A stretch of 64,000 bases of DNA from Tenrec ecaudatus (taxonomy: Eukaryota; Chordata; Mammalia; Afrosoricida; Tenrecidae). The first letter of the stretch is position 1. Each line of letters begins with the position of its first letter. Below, piece by piece: positions 1 through 10,294 of this stretch. Under the pieces are notes generated by a model that was given only the letters and a program-made list of their open reading frames with translations, did no database searches and had not been told where the DNA came from. The stretch is taken from positions 129,402,758 to 129,466,757 of the forward strand of contig NC_134536.1 of NCBI RefSeq assembly GCF_050624435.1. Direction: 5' to 3'. Position numbers and translations under genes: made by a program.

Positions 1-640
1 GAGAAGGCCGCTAAGGTGACGAGGACCGGGGAAAGGACATGTAGGCGTCTCCTTTGCCTGAAACAGAACACAAGGAACCAAGTGAAATGAAACCCATCCA
101 AGACCCCTTTCAGTGCAGCTCCTCTGTGTGGCAAAGTAAGTGCTCCCGTGGTCTGATGACGGCCTTCTCCCTTTCTTTCTCCCCTCTCTTCTCTTCACTC
201 AGGAATACCTCGGCTTCCTCTGTGGGGATGAAAGTTTTATGGGGTGGAAACAATACCAACTTTTGAAATGTTTGAGCCTAAGACCAAACGAGCATGACTT
301 GAGCGATAGCATCTCTATTCCTAATCAGGCCTAGAGCTGTTCAGGGCCAAGGAGCAAATAGTTTTAAATTCTAGCAAATAACTGTTCAGAATCTGCGATG
401 TCTATCTCTGTGGGAGGTACGTGATTGAGAAGAAGCATCTCTGCCCTTGAGAAGCTGGACCAGACAAGAGCGGACTTTGATTGTCTAAAGAATGACAATG
501 GCGTAACCAGAAGAAGTGTTCAGAGAAGCGAGTCTGGCCTGGAATAGAGGCTCCACACAGCTACCAGATGCCAGGCTCCTTCCATCTTTCCACTCCAACA
601 TCCCATTCGGGTAGCTTGCATTATTGCTTAAAAGTATTTA
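1..640. other. Unclassified single-copy sequence
   Basis: No repeat family or gene is recognised. At 135-201 there is a donor-like GTAAGT, a long pyrimidine run and a CAG acceptor, which together have the layout of a very short (67-nt) intron. The flanking frames do not join into a long coding sequence, so no gene is called. Confidence 0.4.
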
Positions 641-1405
641 TTTTATTAAATCACTTTATTGGGGGTTGTGACTGCTCTTATCACAATCCATACATTCATC
701 CACTGTGTCGAGCACATTTGTACACTTGCTGCCATCATTTTCAAAGCATTTCTCCTCTACTGGAGCCCTTGATAGCAGCTCATTTTCCCTCGCCCTTCCC
801 CACCCGCCCTCCCCCATAAATTATAAGTTATTATTATTTGCATATCTTACATCATCTGCTGTCTCTCTTCACCCACTTTTCTGTTGTTCATCCCCCTAGG
901 GGAGGGGGTTCTATGTCTATCATTGTTATTGATTCTTCCTTTCTACCCCCCCCCCCCCCCCGCACCTTCCCCTTCCCCTCTTGGTATCACTACACTCAGT
1001 ATTGGTTCTGAGGGGATGATCTGTCCTGAATTCCCTGTTTCCAGCTCTTATCTGTACCTGTGTACATGTGCTGTATTTGTAAGGTAGAATTAGAGTCACG
1101 ATAGTGGGGGGGGGGGCGTGGGAGGAAGCATTAAAGAACTAGAGGAAAGTTGCATTTTTCATTGGTGCTATACGGCACCTGACTAGCTCATCTCTTCCTT
1201 GTGACCCTGCTGTAAGGGAACGTTCAATTGTTTACAGATGGGCTTTGGGTTGCCATTCTGTGCCCCACTTCCCCCATTCGCATTGGCATGATTTTTTGTT
1301 CTCGGCTTTTGATGCCTGATACTTGATCCCATCGACACCTCGCGGACACACAGGCTGGTGTGCTTCTTCCATGTGGGCTTTGTTGCTTCTCAGGTGGCTT
1401 CCCTC
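641..1405 (-). mobile_element. Afrotherian L1 3'-UTR, 5'-truncated
   Basis: The + strand starts with the reverse complement of an AATAAA-type tail (tcactttattgggggttgtg) and continues through the polypyrimidine/polypurine-rich 3'-UTR. The same sequence recurs at 14,827, 18,228, 48,420 and 61,937. A poly-C run at about 946-962 marks the pyrimidine tract. L1 identity is inferred from the polypurine-rich UTR plus poly(A) end, and from its occurrence elsewhere as short 3'-end insertions with target duplications. No ORF2 is retained here. Confidence 0.75.
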
Positions 1406-1539
1406 ATTAAGGTCACCTTGCGGTCCAAGATGGCTTTCTTACCCGCAGCTGTTCCATCTTCACCTCAAGCAGCAGGGTGGAGGAGGAAGGAAAGGAGGAA
1501 AGACTTCCAGCTGAATTGGCCAGCCGTCACCCTTGTCGT

Positions 1540-2061
1540 TGTGTTAGGCAGGGTTCTCTAGAGAAACAAAACCAGGACGCTATAAGAAATAAACAGGTAA
1601 TTAAATTCTAAAGCAGTACAAATGGCTCAGTGCAACTCACTCCCGTGAGACAGTTGTGAGACACTGGCAGTCCTTTAAGTCCTGAGGCCTGCCGGCTAGT
1701 CCTCTGTAGAGCAATTCAGGCTCTCCGGGCACAGGCAGCAGACAGCAAGGCAGGTCACCAGCAGTCAGCCAGATGACAGGGTTCGACAGTCCCCAGCTCA
1801 AGAGATGTACATTCCAATGATGTGGCGAAGCAGGTCTTGAAGGAACCTCAAGTTACAGCGACACAGTCCATGGGTTAGGTGTCCCACAGGTAGTGTAGCT
1901 TGCAAATGGAGGCACAGAACAAGCAAGGCAGCCGCACACTGGTCCGATGATCAAAGAGCAAGAGACGAGAGGCTCGGCTCACCGAGCCATTTATGGCTCC
2001 ACCCTTAATTAATCCCACATGTGTTCATTGGCCAGGTTGGCACAATAAACTAACTACCCCC
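1540..2061 (-). mobile_element. Solo LTR, ERVL/MLT2-like (copy A)
   Basis: A 522-bp element bounded by the 5-bp direct repeat gtcgt (1535-1539 and 2062-2066), the duplication size expected for ERVL. Its + strand start, tgttaggcagggttctctag, is the reverse complement of the conserved 3' end of MLT2-type LTRs. No internal retroviral sequence is attached, so it is a recombined solo LTR. MLT2 affiliation comes from remembered family sequence, not a search. Confidence 0.7.
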
Positions 2062-2230
2062 GTCGTCTTGCTAAAATTTCCTGCAAACATTTTTGCTGAT
2101 GTCTCATTGGTTAGAGTTAAGTCACTTGCCCGCACATGACAAGAGAGGCTGGGAAGTGTCGTTATTATGTGAGTTCATTGCCATCCTTGATCTACTTCCC
2201 CCAAATCAGCCCCTTTGCAGTGTGTGTGTG

Positions 2231-2640
2231 GGGGGTGCGGTGGGGAAGGGTTACACATTGGACTGCTAACCTCAAGGTCAGCAGTTTGTACCCACCAGTT
2301 GCTCCTTGGGTAAGGGGACCAGATTTTAACATTGGTAAAGCGGGACCCCATTGATAAAACTCATAGCCTGGCGAAATAGCCACACGGCAGCCGAAAACCA
2401 TATACCCTAGCTTGTCGTGCATTCTTTCCCAAAATCAGGACTTTTTAAAAACGCCGCGGGACACGGGACAAATTGTTAAAAATCAGGACGTCTGGTCACC
2501 TTATCTTTGGGAGAAAGATGAGGTTTTTCGACCCCTGTAAAGAAGTTCAGTCTCTGAAACTCACAGGAGCTGTCTCTTCTGTCCTGTCACTGTGAGTGTG
2601 AGTCCACTCGGTTGCAGTGGGTTCTCATGGTTTCACCGTG
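2231..2640 (+). repeat. AfroSINE interrupted by a hAT-like element
   Basis: A tRNA-derived SINE characteristic of afrotherian genomes. The left half (2231-2310) has the cgctaacc/ggtcagcagtt-type head and the right half (2512-2640) the gagaaagatgagg body and ...tcactgtgagt tail. The copy is split by a 193-bp insertion at 2311-2503. The two halves are collinear, so the insertion is younger than the SINE. Confidence 0.85.
2311..2503. mobile_element. Short non-autonomous hAT-like DNA transposon (unnamed)
   Basis: A 193-bp insertion with 13-bp terminal inverted repeats (taaggggaccaga and, reverse-complemented, taaggtgaccaga). It is flanked by the 8-bp duplication tccttggg/tctttggg (2303-2310, 2504-2511), which has one mismatch. 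The 8-bp duplication and YARNG-type end are hAT hallmarks. It has no coding capacity. It could belong to a described hAT MITE family that I do not recognise. Confidence 0.75.
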
Positions 2641-2935
2641 GTCTCTGTTGGTGGCTGACTTCCTGGCAGTTAACAACAACATCGTCCTACTGAATGATCT
2701 GGGCTCTGTTACTAAAGCGGGGACCAGGATGGCTATTGAGGAACTGGCCATTTCTGTCTCAGACACAGTAGATTCTGCCTAGTGAAATAAGGGCCCAGTA
2801 GGCTCAGAAAGACAACAAACAAGATATTTGGAAAGGGCCAGGTCGTGGGTTGCAGACACTTGGCGGAGGAAGAGTAGGGGTCAAGGTGATCTGAGAAAGC
2901 TTCGTGGAACAGGTAGGATTTAAACTCTGATGGCA

Positions 2936-3135
2936 TCATTGTTCAACATTGGGCTGCTACCCACAGGTCAGCAGTTCAAAACCACCAGCCTCTTCGTGGG
3001 AGAAAGACAAGGCTTTCTGCTTCCACAGAGAGCTAAGAGGCTCAGTCTCTGAAACCTACAGAAACAGTCCCGCTCCGCCCCACAGGATCACTGTAAGCTG
3101 GACTTGACTCGATGGCAGTGACTTTGGGGATTTTT
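2936..3135 (+). repeat. AfroSINE
   Basis: The head ggtcagcagttcaaaaccac is followed by the gagaaagac body and the end gactcgatggcagtgac. The copy is moderately diverged and lacks the first ~15 bases. Confidence 0.85.
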
Positions 3136-3380
3136 GAGGATGAGCAGGATTCGACAGCCACAGAAGGATAAGGTCAGGAACCCCGCAGAGGCACTGACTT
3201 GAATCTGTGACTGGACCGTACAGCTCAGCTTTGCAGGCAGGCCAGTTGGACCAGATGTGCTGACACATAACAGAGTTGCAGGCTGGACAAAGACTGACTG
3301 CCCAACACTTGCCCCAAACAGAAGAACCTCAACCTGACTGTGATTATAGGATGTGGCTGCTGAGTTTACTTCCTGCTTTC

Positions 3381-3751
3381 ACACACACACACACGCATGC
3401 GCACACACACGCATGCGCACACACACACACACGCACACACACACACACGCGCATGCACACACACGCACGCACACACACACACGCACACACACGCACACAC
3501 ACGCATGCACACACGCATGCACACACACGCATGCACACACACGCACACACACGCATGCACACACACACGCACACACACGCATGCACACACACACGCATGC
3601 ACACACACGCACACACGCATGCACACACACACACACGCACACACACGCATGCACACACGCGCGCACACACGCATGCACACACACGCATGCGCACACACAC
3701 ACACGCATGCACACACACGCACACACACGCACACACACGCATGCGCACACC
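3381..3751. repeat. Long (CA)n/GCATGC microsatellite, pure alternating purine-pyrimidine
   Basis: About 371 bp of acacac interspersed with gcatgc and gcgc units. Every base alternates purine and pyrimidine with no break that I can see. The open frames across it (His-Thr and Cys-Val runs) follow from the repeat and are not genes. Such sequence is the classic substrate for left-handed Z-DNA. Confidence 0.97.
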
Positions 3752-3908
3752 CCAGTGACCATGCCTACATTCTGAGTGTGTAGTAGCTATATTGGGGACA
3801 TTTATTTATTTATTTGGTATCCTACATATATGATCCACGCCAGCGCAAATGATCGCAATCGTGACTCCGAGGGGTTCCCTTCATTTGGGATGGTCCTAAA
3901 TGGCACAA

Positions 3909-4062
3909 GAACCCGGTTGGTGCAGCAGGTTAAGGCACTGGGCTGCGAAGCGCAAGGTTGGTAGTCTGTTTCCATAGAGGTTTTCCAGCCTGGGAAACTA
4001 CGGGAGCAGATCTCCTGGTCCTATAGGGGTGACGTGGATCGGAAGGGACTCTGTGCCAGTAG
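3909..4062 (+). repeat. AfroSINE, diverged partial copy
   Basis: It has a head-like segment (aacccggttggtgcagcagg) and the tail region around 'ctataggggtgacgtggatcgg'. Internal bases are missing or badly decayed. Confidence 0.55.
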
Positions 4063-5549
4063 GCAAACCTGGCGCAAAGCAGGTGTCCCATGACTATGGG
4101 ACAACAGCCATAAAAATAAACACAGGGCACCCCGAAACCACAGCTCAAGCTTAGCCCCCAAGTGAGGGAGAAAAGGGCCTACAAAGTGAGGCTCTGGGCC
4201 CATCCCTAAATAGTAATCTTTTATTTCACAATTCGTCTCCACTGCCACTTGTTAACATGCTGCCCATAAAGGATTGTAAACCAGAGAGGCGGTTGGTTTA
4301 GACAAAGTAATCAGAAAGTAAGCAATCTTCTGCATTTTCTCTCTGGCTCACAGCTTGTTTTGTCTGTTCGTTCGCAGACCTCAAGGTCAAAGAGAGGTCA
4401 GTCCTCTGCTCTTTTTGAGGTCCTGGTGCTTTCACAGTATTTGCTCATTTTTATTGCTCAGAATAACCATCCGTTTGCCCACCTCACTGGGGCCTCCCCA
4501 ACACAAAGACCCGAGGGTGGGTTCTGGCCGGGGGGGTTAATCCCATTCCACATAGAGCAAACCAGTTCAAATCCCATTACATGTTGGACAAATGCAACAA
4601 GGGCACAGACATCTCCGACTTAGTCAAGGAAGATAGAAACGTGACACCAATGTATTCTAATCACTTAGCAGAATAAATTGTACCAACATGATACAGAAAC
4701 TGTCAGCTTGGTGGGGAAAAGGCTAAATCTCCATTAATCATACAACAGCAAGGCTTTACTTTTGCACATGAGGAAAATTCCATTACAACGAACAGCCCGG
4801 AGCCTGCAAATTGCTTTAGTTCTCCATCAGTGGAATATTGTTCTGAAGAATAGATTGCCAGCAATTGTATTTTTGATCTGAAGATGCAGCCCAGCTGATC
4901 TGGGGAGAAGCAGGGACAGCCTGGCGACGCATGGGTCACGCATGCACATCCACCTTTGTGTGAGCTTTTTAAAGGCAGACCCTTCCCTTCGGTGCTTGCA
5001 CAGGTGGGTGAGTAAGGTGCAGGCTGGAATTCAGCCCAACTTTCCCCCAAAGCCAAGGCACAAAGGATAGGCCTTTCACATGTAGATTTTTTAAGGCCTA
5101 TTGTTAGCTGGTTTGAAGGACAAAGAGAAAGTAAGACAGAAGAAGAACTGACACATTCAAACAGCAGCCTTGATGAAGAATACTGAGTCCACCATGGACC
5201 GTCAGAAAAGCTAGCAAACCAGTCTGAGAAGAAATGCAACCAGAACTTTCTGTAGAAGCGAGGATGGCACCACTTAGATGTGTGTAGGGGACACTTCGGG
5301 AGGAAAGACCAATTGGAAGAGAGGGACATCTTATTTGGTGAAGTAGACAGTCCTTGAAAAGAAGTGGGGACACTCAGTAAGGTGATTCACACAATAGCTG
5401 CAACAGTGAACGCGACACACCAGTAACCGGGAGGGTGGCACAGTGGCTGCCGGGCAATACCCTTTTCTGTGCCGACGTAGCAGCATCTGAGAACCACGTC
5501 AGTTGGCTCTGCAGATTGTTTTCCTGGGGGGCTGCTGTAGGCCTCACTG
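4063..5549. other. Unclassified sequence with one 208-codon open frame on the - strand
   Basis: No repeat is recognised. On the - strand a frame stays open for 208 codons (4703-5329). It is serine- and cysteine-rich, with no domain or signal I recognise, no upstream promoter cue and no obvious splice context. One open frame of this length is near what chance gives in 64 kb, so it is not called as a CDS. Confidence 0.35.
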
Positions 5550-5774
5550 CAGGGGTCCTCAAACTTTTAAAACAGGGACCAGTTCACTGTCCCTCAGACC
5601 ATTGGAGGGCTGGACTATAGTTTAAAAAAAAAAACTATGAACAAATTCCTATGCACACTGCACATATCTTATTTTGAAGTAAAAAACCAAAATGGGGCAA
5701 AAACACCCGGTGGGCCGGATAAATGTCCTCGGTGGGCCGCATGTGGCCCGCGGGCCATAGTTGGAGGACGCCTG
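5550..5774 (+). mobile_element. OC1/OposCharlie-type non-autonomous hAT transposon
   Basis: A 225-bp element with ends caggggtcctcaaactttt and (reverse-complemented) caggcgtcctccaact. It is flanked by a perfect 8-bp duplication, cctcactg (5542-5549 and 5775-5782). Internal 'gtgggccgcatgtggcccgc' and 'cactgcacatatcttatttt' match the remembered OC1 consensus. It has no transposase, so it would have moved with an autonomous hAT in trans. Confidence 0.85.
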
Positions 5775-5782
5775 CCTCACTG

Positions 5783-6776
5783 TATGCCGGCAGCCTTTTT
5801 CATAATGGGGGCTCGGTGACAGGGTTTGGCCTAATGCTTTCTCCCCTCTTCTGGAAGCACTTTATCTTCATCCGAGGGTCTTGTAAGCGATGCTCCTGGT
5901 GCCCCTAGAAAGACACGTCCCCAAGTCCGCCAATGGTCATGCCTGTGAACCCAGATGTTCCAGTTGGCATTGGATCCCGGGGGGGGTCCCTAAAAGTCCC
6001 TCTAACCGTAGACCGCAAGACAAGGATTTAACTACAAATCGTTTATTTAGATGTTGATCTCATGAGGAAGCCCAGTGTGGGGGTGGAGAATTGAGACAAA
6101 AGACAAGTAAAAAAAAAAAAAAGGGTGAATCAGTGAGCTGCTTAAAGCTGTGAGCAACTGGGGTCCAACCCCACAAGAACCCTCTGAAATGGTACATCTG
6201 AGGGCGACGGCGTGCAAGTCCTGCCACACCATGGGGCCAGGGAAGCCACTCAGGCAGAAGCAGCAGGTGCTTGGGGCAGAAAGTCATCGACGTGCACAGG
6301 AACTTATGCCAAAGCTAGAGGTGGCTGCTCAGGTGGGTCGAGAGATTGACAGTCCTCATTCAGAAGGGATTCTGAGGTGGCCTGTGGTGACTGGTGCCCT
6401 CCTTAGATTGCTGGGACAGAAAAGCCTGGAGAATCATGTCTGCACTATGTGGCCCCGCCGACCTCACTCCTGCTCATCCGATGCGGCTCTTACAGCTCCT
6501 TGGCTCCCTAAACCGGTGCCTTCTACTCCCAGGGTGCCATCGGGCACACAGAAAAGGACCCCGTTTGTATAACACATCTGTTGTCCCAGGGTTTGCTTTG
6601 GGAAAAACCCAAACTAAGATGAGGCACTAAGAATAAAGAGACTCCAGTAATTTCATGGGAAAAGTTCTAGCTCAGAACTCAGTCTGTTCCCGCATACCAG
6701 TGTTGGGCTGGGAAGTCTGTGTCTAGATCCTCTTGGTCCCCAAGTCCTGCTATTTTTCCTTTATAAACCCCAAAAT
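5783..6776. other. Unclassified sequence
   Basis: No repeat or gene is recognised. It includes an A13 run at about 6110-6122 and some moderately GC-rich sequence. A 140-codon + strand frame (6150-6572) lacks any recognisable domain. Confidence 0.35.
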
Positions 6777-6985
6777 AAATATCAAACTTATTGCCATCAC
6801 GTCAATGCGGACGCATCGTGACCCTACAGGACAGGGTAGAAGTACCCCAGTGGATTTCTAAGTCTGTTATTGTTGGTGGGAATAGAAAGCCTCATCATTC
6901 TCCCACAGGGTGGCTGGTGGTTTCAAACTGCTGACCTTGTGGCTAGCAGTCCAAAGTGTCACCACCATACCACCAGAGTTCCCTT
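6777..6985 (-). repeat. AfroSINE
   Basis: Reads antisense: the tail complement (ttattgccatcacgtcaatg) comes first, then cctacaggacagggtagaag, then the complement of the head (ctgctgaccttgtggctagc), ending at the ccaccagagttccc start. Confidence 0.85.
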
Positions 6986-7261
6986 TTTTCCCCTAACAGT
7001 GGCTTTACTATTCTGTGTATGGGGCTCCTTTGAGGATCCAGTGAGAACACACGTGCACACACATCAACACATAAGTTGTGTAGAGTCTCAGGTGATTCAC
7101 ATAACCTCTGAGGCTTGTCCTTAGGGCGATGAAGCAATAGTGTTGTTTGGGGCAACCATTCCTCTCCATTTCCGAAGTCCAGATGTCTCCACTGGGTCTG
7201 CCTGCCTTCCTGGTCCTTCGACATGGTAGAGCAACGAGAGTAAGAACTAGCTGCACTGCAC

Positions 7262-7420
7262 ATTAGGCCGTGTGCCTTTGGGAAAATCTCTGAGTCCCTT
7301 TCTGCATCAGTTTCTTCATCTGTATACTTAGAACACCAATTATAACTTCCTTAGAGGGTTTTTTTGTGTGAAGTACAGAGCATCAGCAAATTCACCTAAC
7401 AAATATTGCACTAAAACATT
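7262..7420 (+). repeat. MIR SINE fragment
   Basis: The order cctttgggaaaatctctgag, tcagtttcttcatctgtata and the following thymine-rich segment matches the core and 3' half of mammalian MIR. The copy is well diverged, as expected for this ancient family. Confidence 0.65.
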
Positions 7421-7439
7421 GGACAGTCCCTCCCAGAAG

Positions 7440-7580
7440 GGCCTGTTTGAACTGCATGAGGTTGGCAGTTCAAAAGCACCAGCCAATCTGAGGCAGAAAG
7501 ATGAGGCTGTCTGCTCCCATAAAGACTCAGCGGTCTAGAAATCTTGTATAGGGTCACTATGAAGACAGTGGCTCTTAGTG
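7440..7580 (+). repeat. AfroSINE fragment
   Basis: gaggttggcagttcaaaagc, the cagaaagatgaggctg body and 'tatagggtcactatgaagac' are present. The 5' head is missing. Confidence 0.75.
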
Positions 7581-7610
7581 TAAGACCCAGGAAGTCTTCC
7601 CCGAGGTGTG

Positions 7611-8521
7611 TACAAGGGGGTACCCCCCAAAAGGAAAAAAAGCTATGCTGGGCAGAGTTTTCCTCGTATGCATTTTTCCCGTTGGGAGAGTATCAGCTAC
7701 TCACTGAGTCAGTGCACCCAGTGGCGTCTCCTGGGAAGGTTCTCTGGTCACGGTGAATGTTTTCTTAAAAGCACTTTCCCTGGAACCTCGTTTTCTGGGA
7801 TGGTGATTTTAGAGAACAGCGCGAGGCTGTGAAATTTTGTTTCCTCTCAGTGAAAATGCTGCAGAAATGTTCGTGATGTTGGACGCAGCTTACAAAGACA
7901 GCGCTGTGGGGAAAATTCAAGTGTATGAGTGGGTTCCTCGTTTCAAAAAAGGTGAAATGTTGATTGATGATAAACCTCGTTCTGGACTTCTGTCACCTTC
8001 CTGAATGGACGACAATGTCCACTCTTAGTGCATTTGGAGTTCATTCCACCAGGTCAGACTATTAAGCACGCTATTTAGAGGTTCTGAAAAGATTGTGCAA
8101 TAGCAAAAAAGCATGATTTGTGGCAGACGGGGGACTGATTTTGCCACGATGACAATGCACCTGCTCACGCAGCCATCTCAGTATGTCAGTTTTTTGGCAA
8201 AAAAACCCAGCATGCCTCTCTTGCCCCACACACCTGACCTCATTCTGTTTGACTTCTTTTTGTTTCCGTGAATGAAGAGGGACATGAAAAAAGACAGTGA
8301 TTTGACCATGTAGAAGAGGTGAAGGAAAAAAAAAAACGAGGGAGGTGCTGTCAGCCATCCAAGCAGATGAGTTTGAAAAATGTTTCCACGAATGGAATAG
8401 CAGATTTGACAAATGGATTAAGTGTAATCGAGAGTCCTTTGAAGGTGACAAGGTTGCTTAGTAAAAAAATTTAACTACATAGCTTTGGAAAAAATTCCAG
8501 GTTTTGGGGCACCCCTTCATA
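7611..8521 (+). pseudogene. Mariner-type DNA transposon with decayed transposase
   Basis: About 910 bp between imperfect inverted ends (ggggtaccccccaaaagg at the left; the right end reverse-complements to ggggtgccccaaaacc), with TA at both outer borders. Around 7867-7992 a frame encodes the transposase DNA-binding region, with a YEWVPRFKKGE-type segment. At 8151-8171 lies the DNAPAH catalytic motif and near 8240 a PDL...DFFLFP segment, as in the DD34D mariner family. Stops, frame breaks and a missing middle show it is dead and internally deleted relative to a ~1.3-kb mariner. The subfamily is not determined. Confidence 0.85.
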
Positions 8522-8572
8522 TGCTTTAGAGGATCGCTTCTGCCTATGCCAGGAGATGCCTGTGTGTGTGTG

Positions 8573-8965
8573 AGCATTGACTTTAATAGCGAAGAAAGAA
8601 GCCCACTGAGACCACATAAGTGCCACGTGATATACCACCCGATATATTCATACAAGGGAATATTAGATGGCAATTACACTGACGAGCCGCATCCCGGCTC
8701 GGCGTCTGCACAGTGATAAATCTTACACACAATACTGAAGACCTCATTGCAGGGAATGCAGAGTGTGGTCCCATTTAAATAGTTTGAAAGCTCACAAAAC
8801 AATATCACACATTGTTTATAGCTGCATAAATCTCTTGTGGAACCATAAAACACGCACAAGAACGATGACTGCCCATTTCATGATCTTGGTTATTTTTGGA
8901 GGGGGAAGAACAAGAATGAGTTTGGGAAGAGGCCACACAGAATGTCCTCAGTTAGACCTGGGCTA
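8573..8965 (+). mobile_element. Old L1 3' end
   Basis: Resembles the downstream ORF2/3'-UTR boundary of mammalian L1M elements: a 'tttaatagcgaa' start, an 'acaagggaatattagatggc' equivalent of the conserved 'caatggaatactatgcagcc', then 'tggtcccatttaaatag'. The copy is strongly diverged and frame-broken. Confidence 0.6.
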
Positions 8966-9210
8966 ATTGTGTCCTTGAAAATATCCTGAGGGAAATATAG
9001 CAAAATGTCCACTCTGCTCTCCCTAGTGCTGGCTACACTAGCTCCTCGTTACCTTGTTACCAGACACATTCCACCACAAAAATAATTTTTAAAACAGACA
9101 CATCTCCAAAAGGTATTTGTTTTTCTTTATTTACTCATTTAAAATGTAACCTCCTAGGCAGCAGGTGCCACGCTGGAGAACTCGGTAGGTGCCGATCCCC
9201 GGCTGTAAGT

Positions 9211-9415
9211 CAGTGGTTCTGCCTTGAACATGCTTGTCAACCAGAGGGCTGGTGAAACGCAGGATCTGGGAATGACTCTTTGCCTCCAGTCAGTTAACCC
9301 CACTGTGGAAGAACAATCTTTACCCCTGCGATGAAGATTGCAAGCCCGGATGTGAGAATTTCTGCCTGGCCAGGTCTCCAAAATCATGCTCCTGCTGCTC
9401 ATTTGGGGGCACAAG
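9211..9415 (+). mobile_element. MER5A-like non-autonomous hAT fragment
   Basis: It begins near cagtggttctgccttgaac and continues 'ccagagggctggtgaaacgc aggatctggga', which matches the layout of MER5A (Charlie-derived). The right terminal repeat is not clear. Confidence 0.5.
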
Positions 9416-9549
9416 AATCATAGCACCTTGATGGGCTTTCGTGTCCTGGCTCCTCAAGAAGTGTAATCGTCCTCTTAATTTTTGTCACTCATGACCGTGT
9501 CTATTTTGATTTGTTCCATTGATCTTTTAGGCTCCTTAGAGCAAACATA

Positions 9550-9718
9550 AGGAGCCCTGGTTATGCAGTAGGCCAACCCACAAGGTCAGTGGTTCAAATC
9601 CACCAAGCTGCTGTGTGGACGAAAGATGAGGCTGTCTGCTCCTGTAAAAATGTGCCACTTCAGAAACCCTAATTAAGTTCTCTATGACCCAGAATCAACT
9701 TGATGATAGTGGGATTTA
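9550..9718 (+). repeat. AfroSINE
   Basis: The full head aaggagccctggttatgcag, box-B-like ggttcaaatcc and a decayed tail (gaatcaacttgatgatagtg) are present. Confidence 0.85.
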
Positions 9719-9782
9719 GGGTCAATATACATGCTGTTTGGTGGACACCCTATTAAAAATGTTATAAGTAGTTATTCTTGGA

Positions 9783-10286
9783 TGTTAGTCTGGGTGGACT
9801 AGAGAAACAAATAGACACTCATATGTGTATAAGAAAGAACTTTAAAAAAAGAGAACTTTATATAAAAGAGCAATTGAATATTGAGAAAACATCCCAGCCC
9901 AGTCCAGATCAAGTGCATAAGTCCCTATGTTAGCCCATGTGTCCGATACCAATCTATAAAGTTCTCTTCAGACTCACGAAACACATGCAATGATGTCGGA
10001 TGCAGGAAGATCAGAGACCAGTGGGTAGAAAGTCTTGTGGATCCAGTGACAGTGGAAGCATCTCAGTGCTGGCAGGGGTCTCCACGTGGCTCCTCCAGCT
10101 CCAGGATTCTAGCGTAGCAGCTCCATGTGTCTTGTCCGCAGGAAGACAAGCAGAGAGTGTGAGTGGGTCTGGCCTCCAGTGAGCTATTCATCTCTTCCGC
10201 ACTCCAAAAGAGCTCATCACGCTGCGACCCGATCGACAGGCTAGACTCCACCCCAGCGCCAGAGGAAAGATTATGTAACTGCCACA
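9783..10286 (-). mobile_element. Solo LTR, ERVL/MLT2-like (copy B)
   Basis: Starts tgttagtctgggtggactag and ends gtaactgccaca, with near-matching 5-bp flanks (ttgga/tggga). It is 504 bp and belongs to the same subfamily as copies D, E, F and G. It abuts the two-copy repeat that begins just downstream, so it probably inserted into that repeat. Confidence 0.75.
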
Positions 10287-10294
10287 TGGGATGA

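Noticed and set aside
3276..3783. Overlapping long open frames (His-Thr and Cys-Val-rich) on both strands
   Set aside because: They are direct translations of the (CA)n/GCATGC microsatellite. Any frame in it is open.
6150..6572. 140-codon frame
   Set aside because: No domain, no conserved context; length expected by chance.
8966..9210. Further L1 continuation
   Set aside because: The A/T-rich text after 8965 no longer follows the L1 order I can recall.
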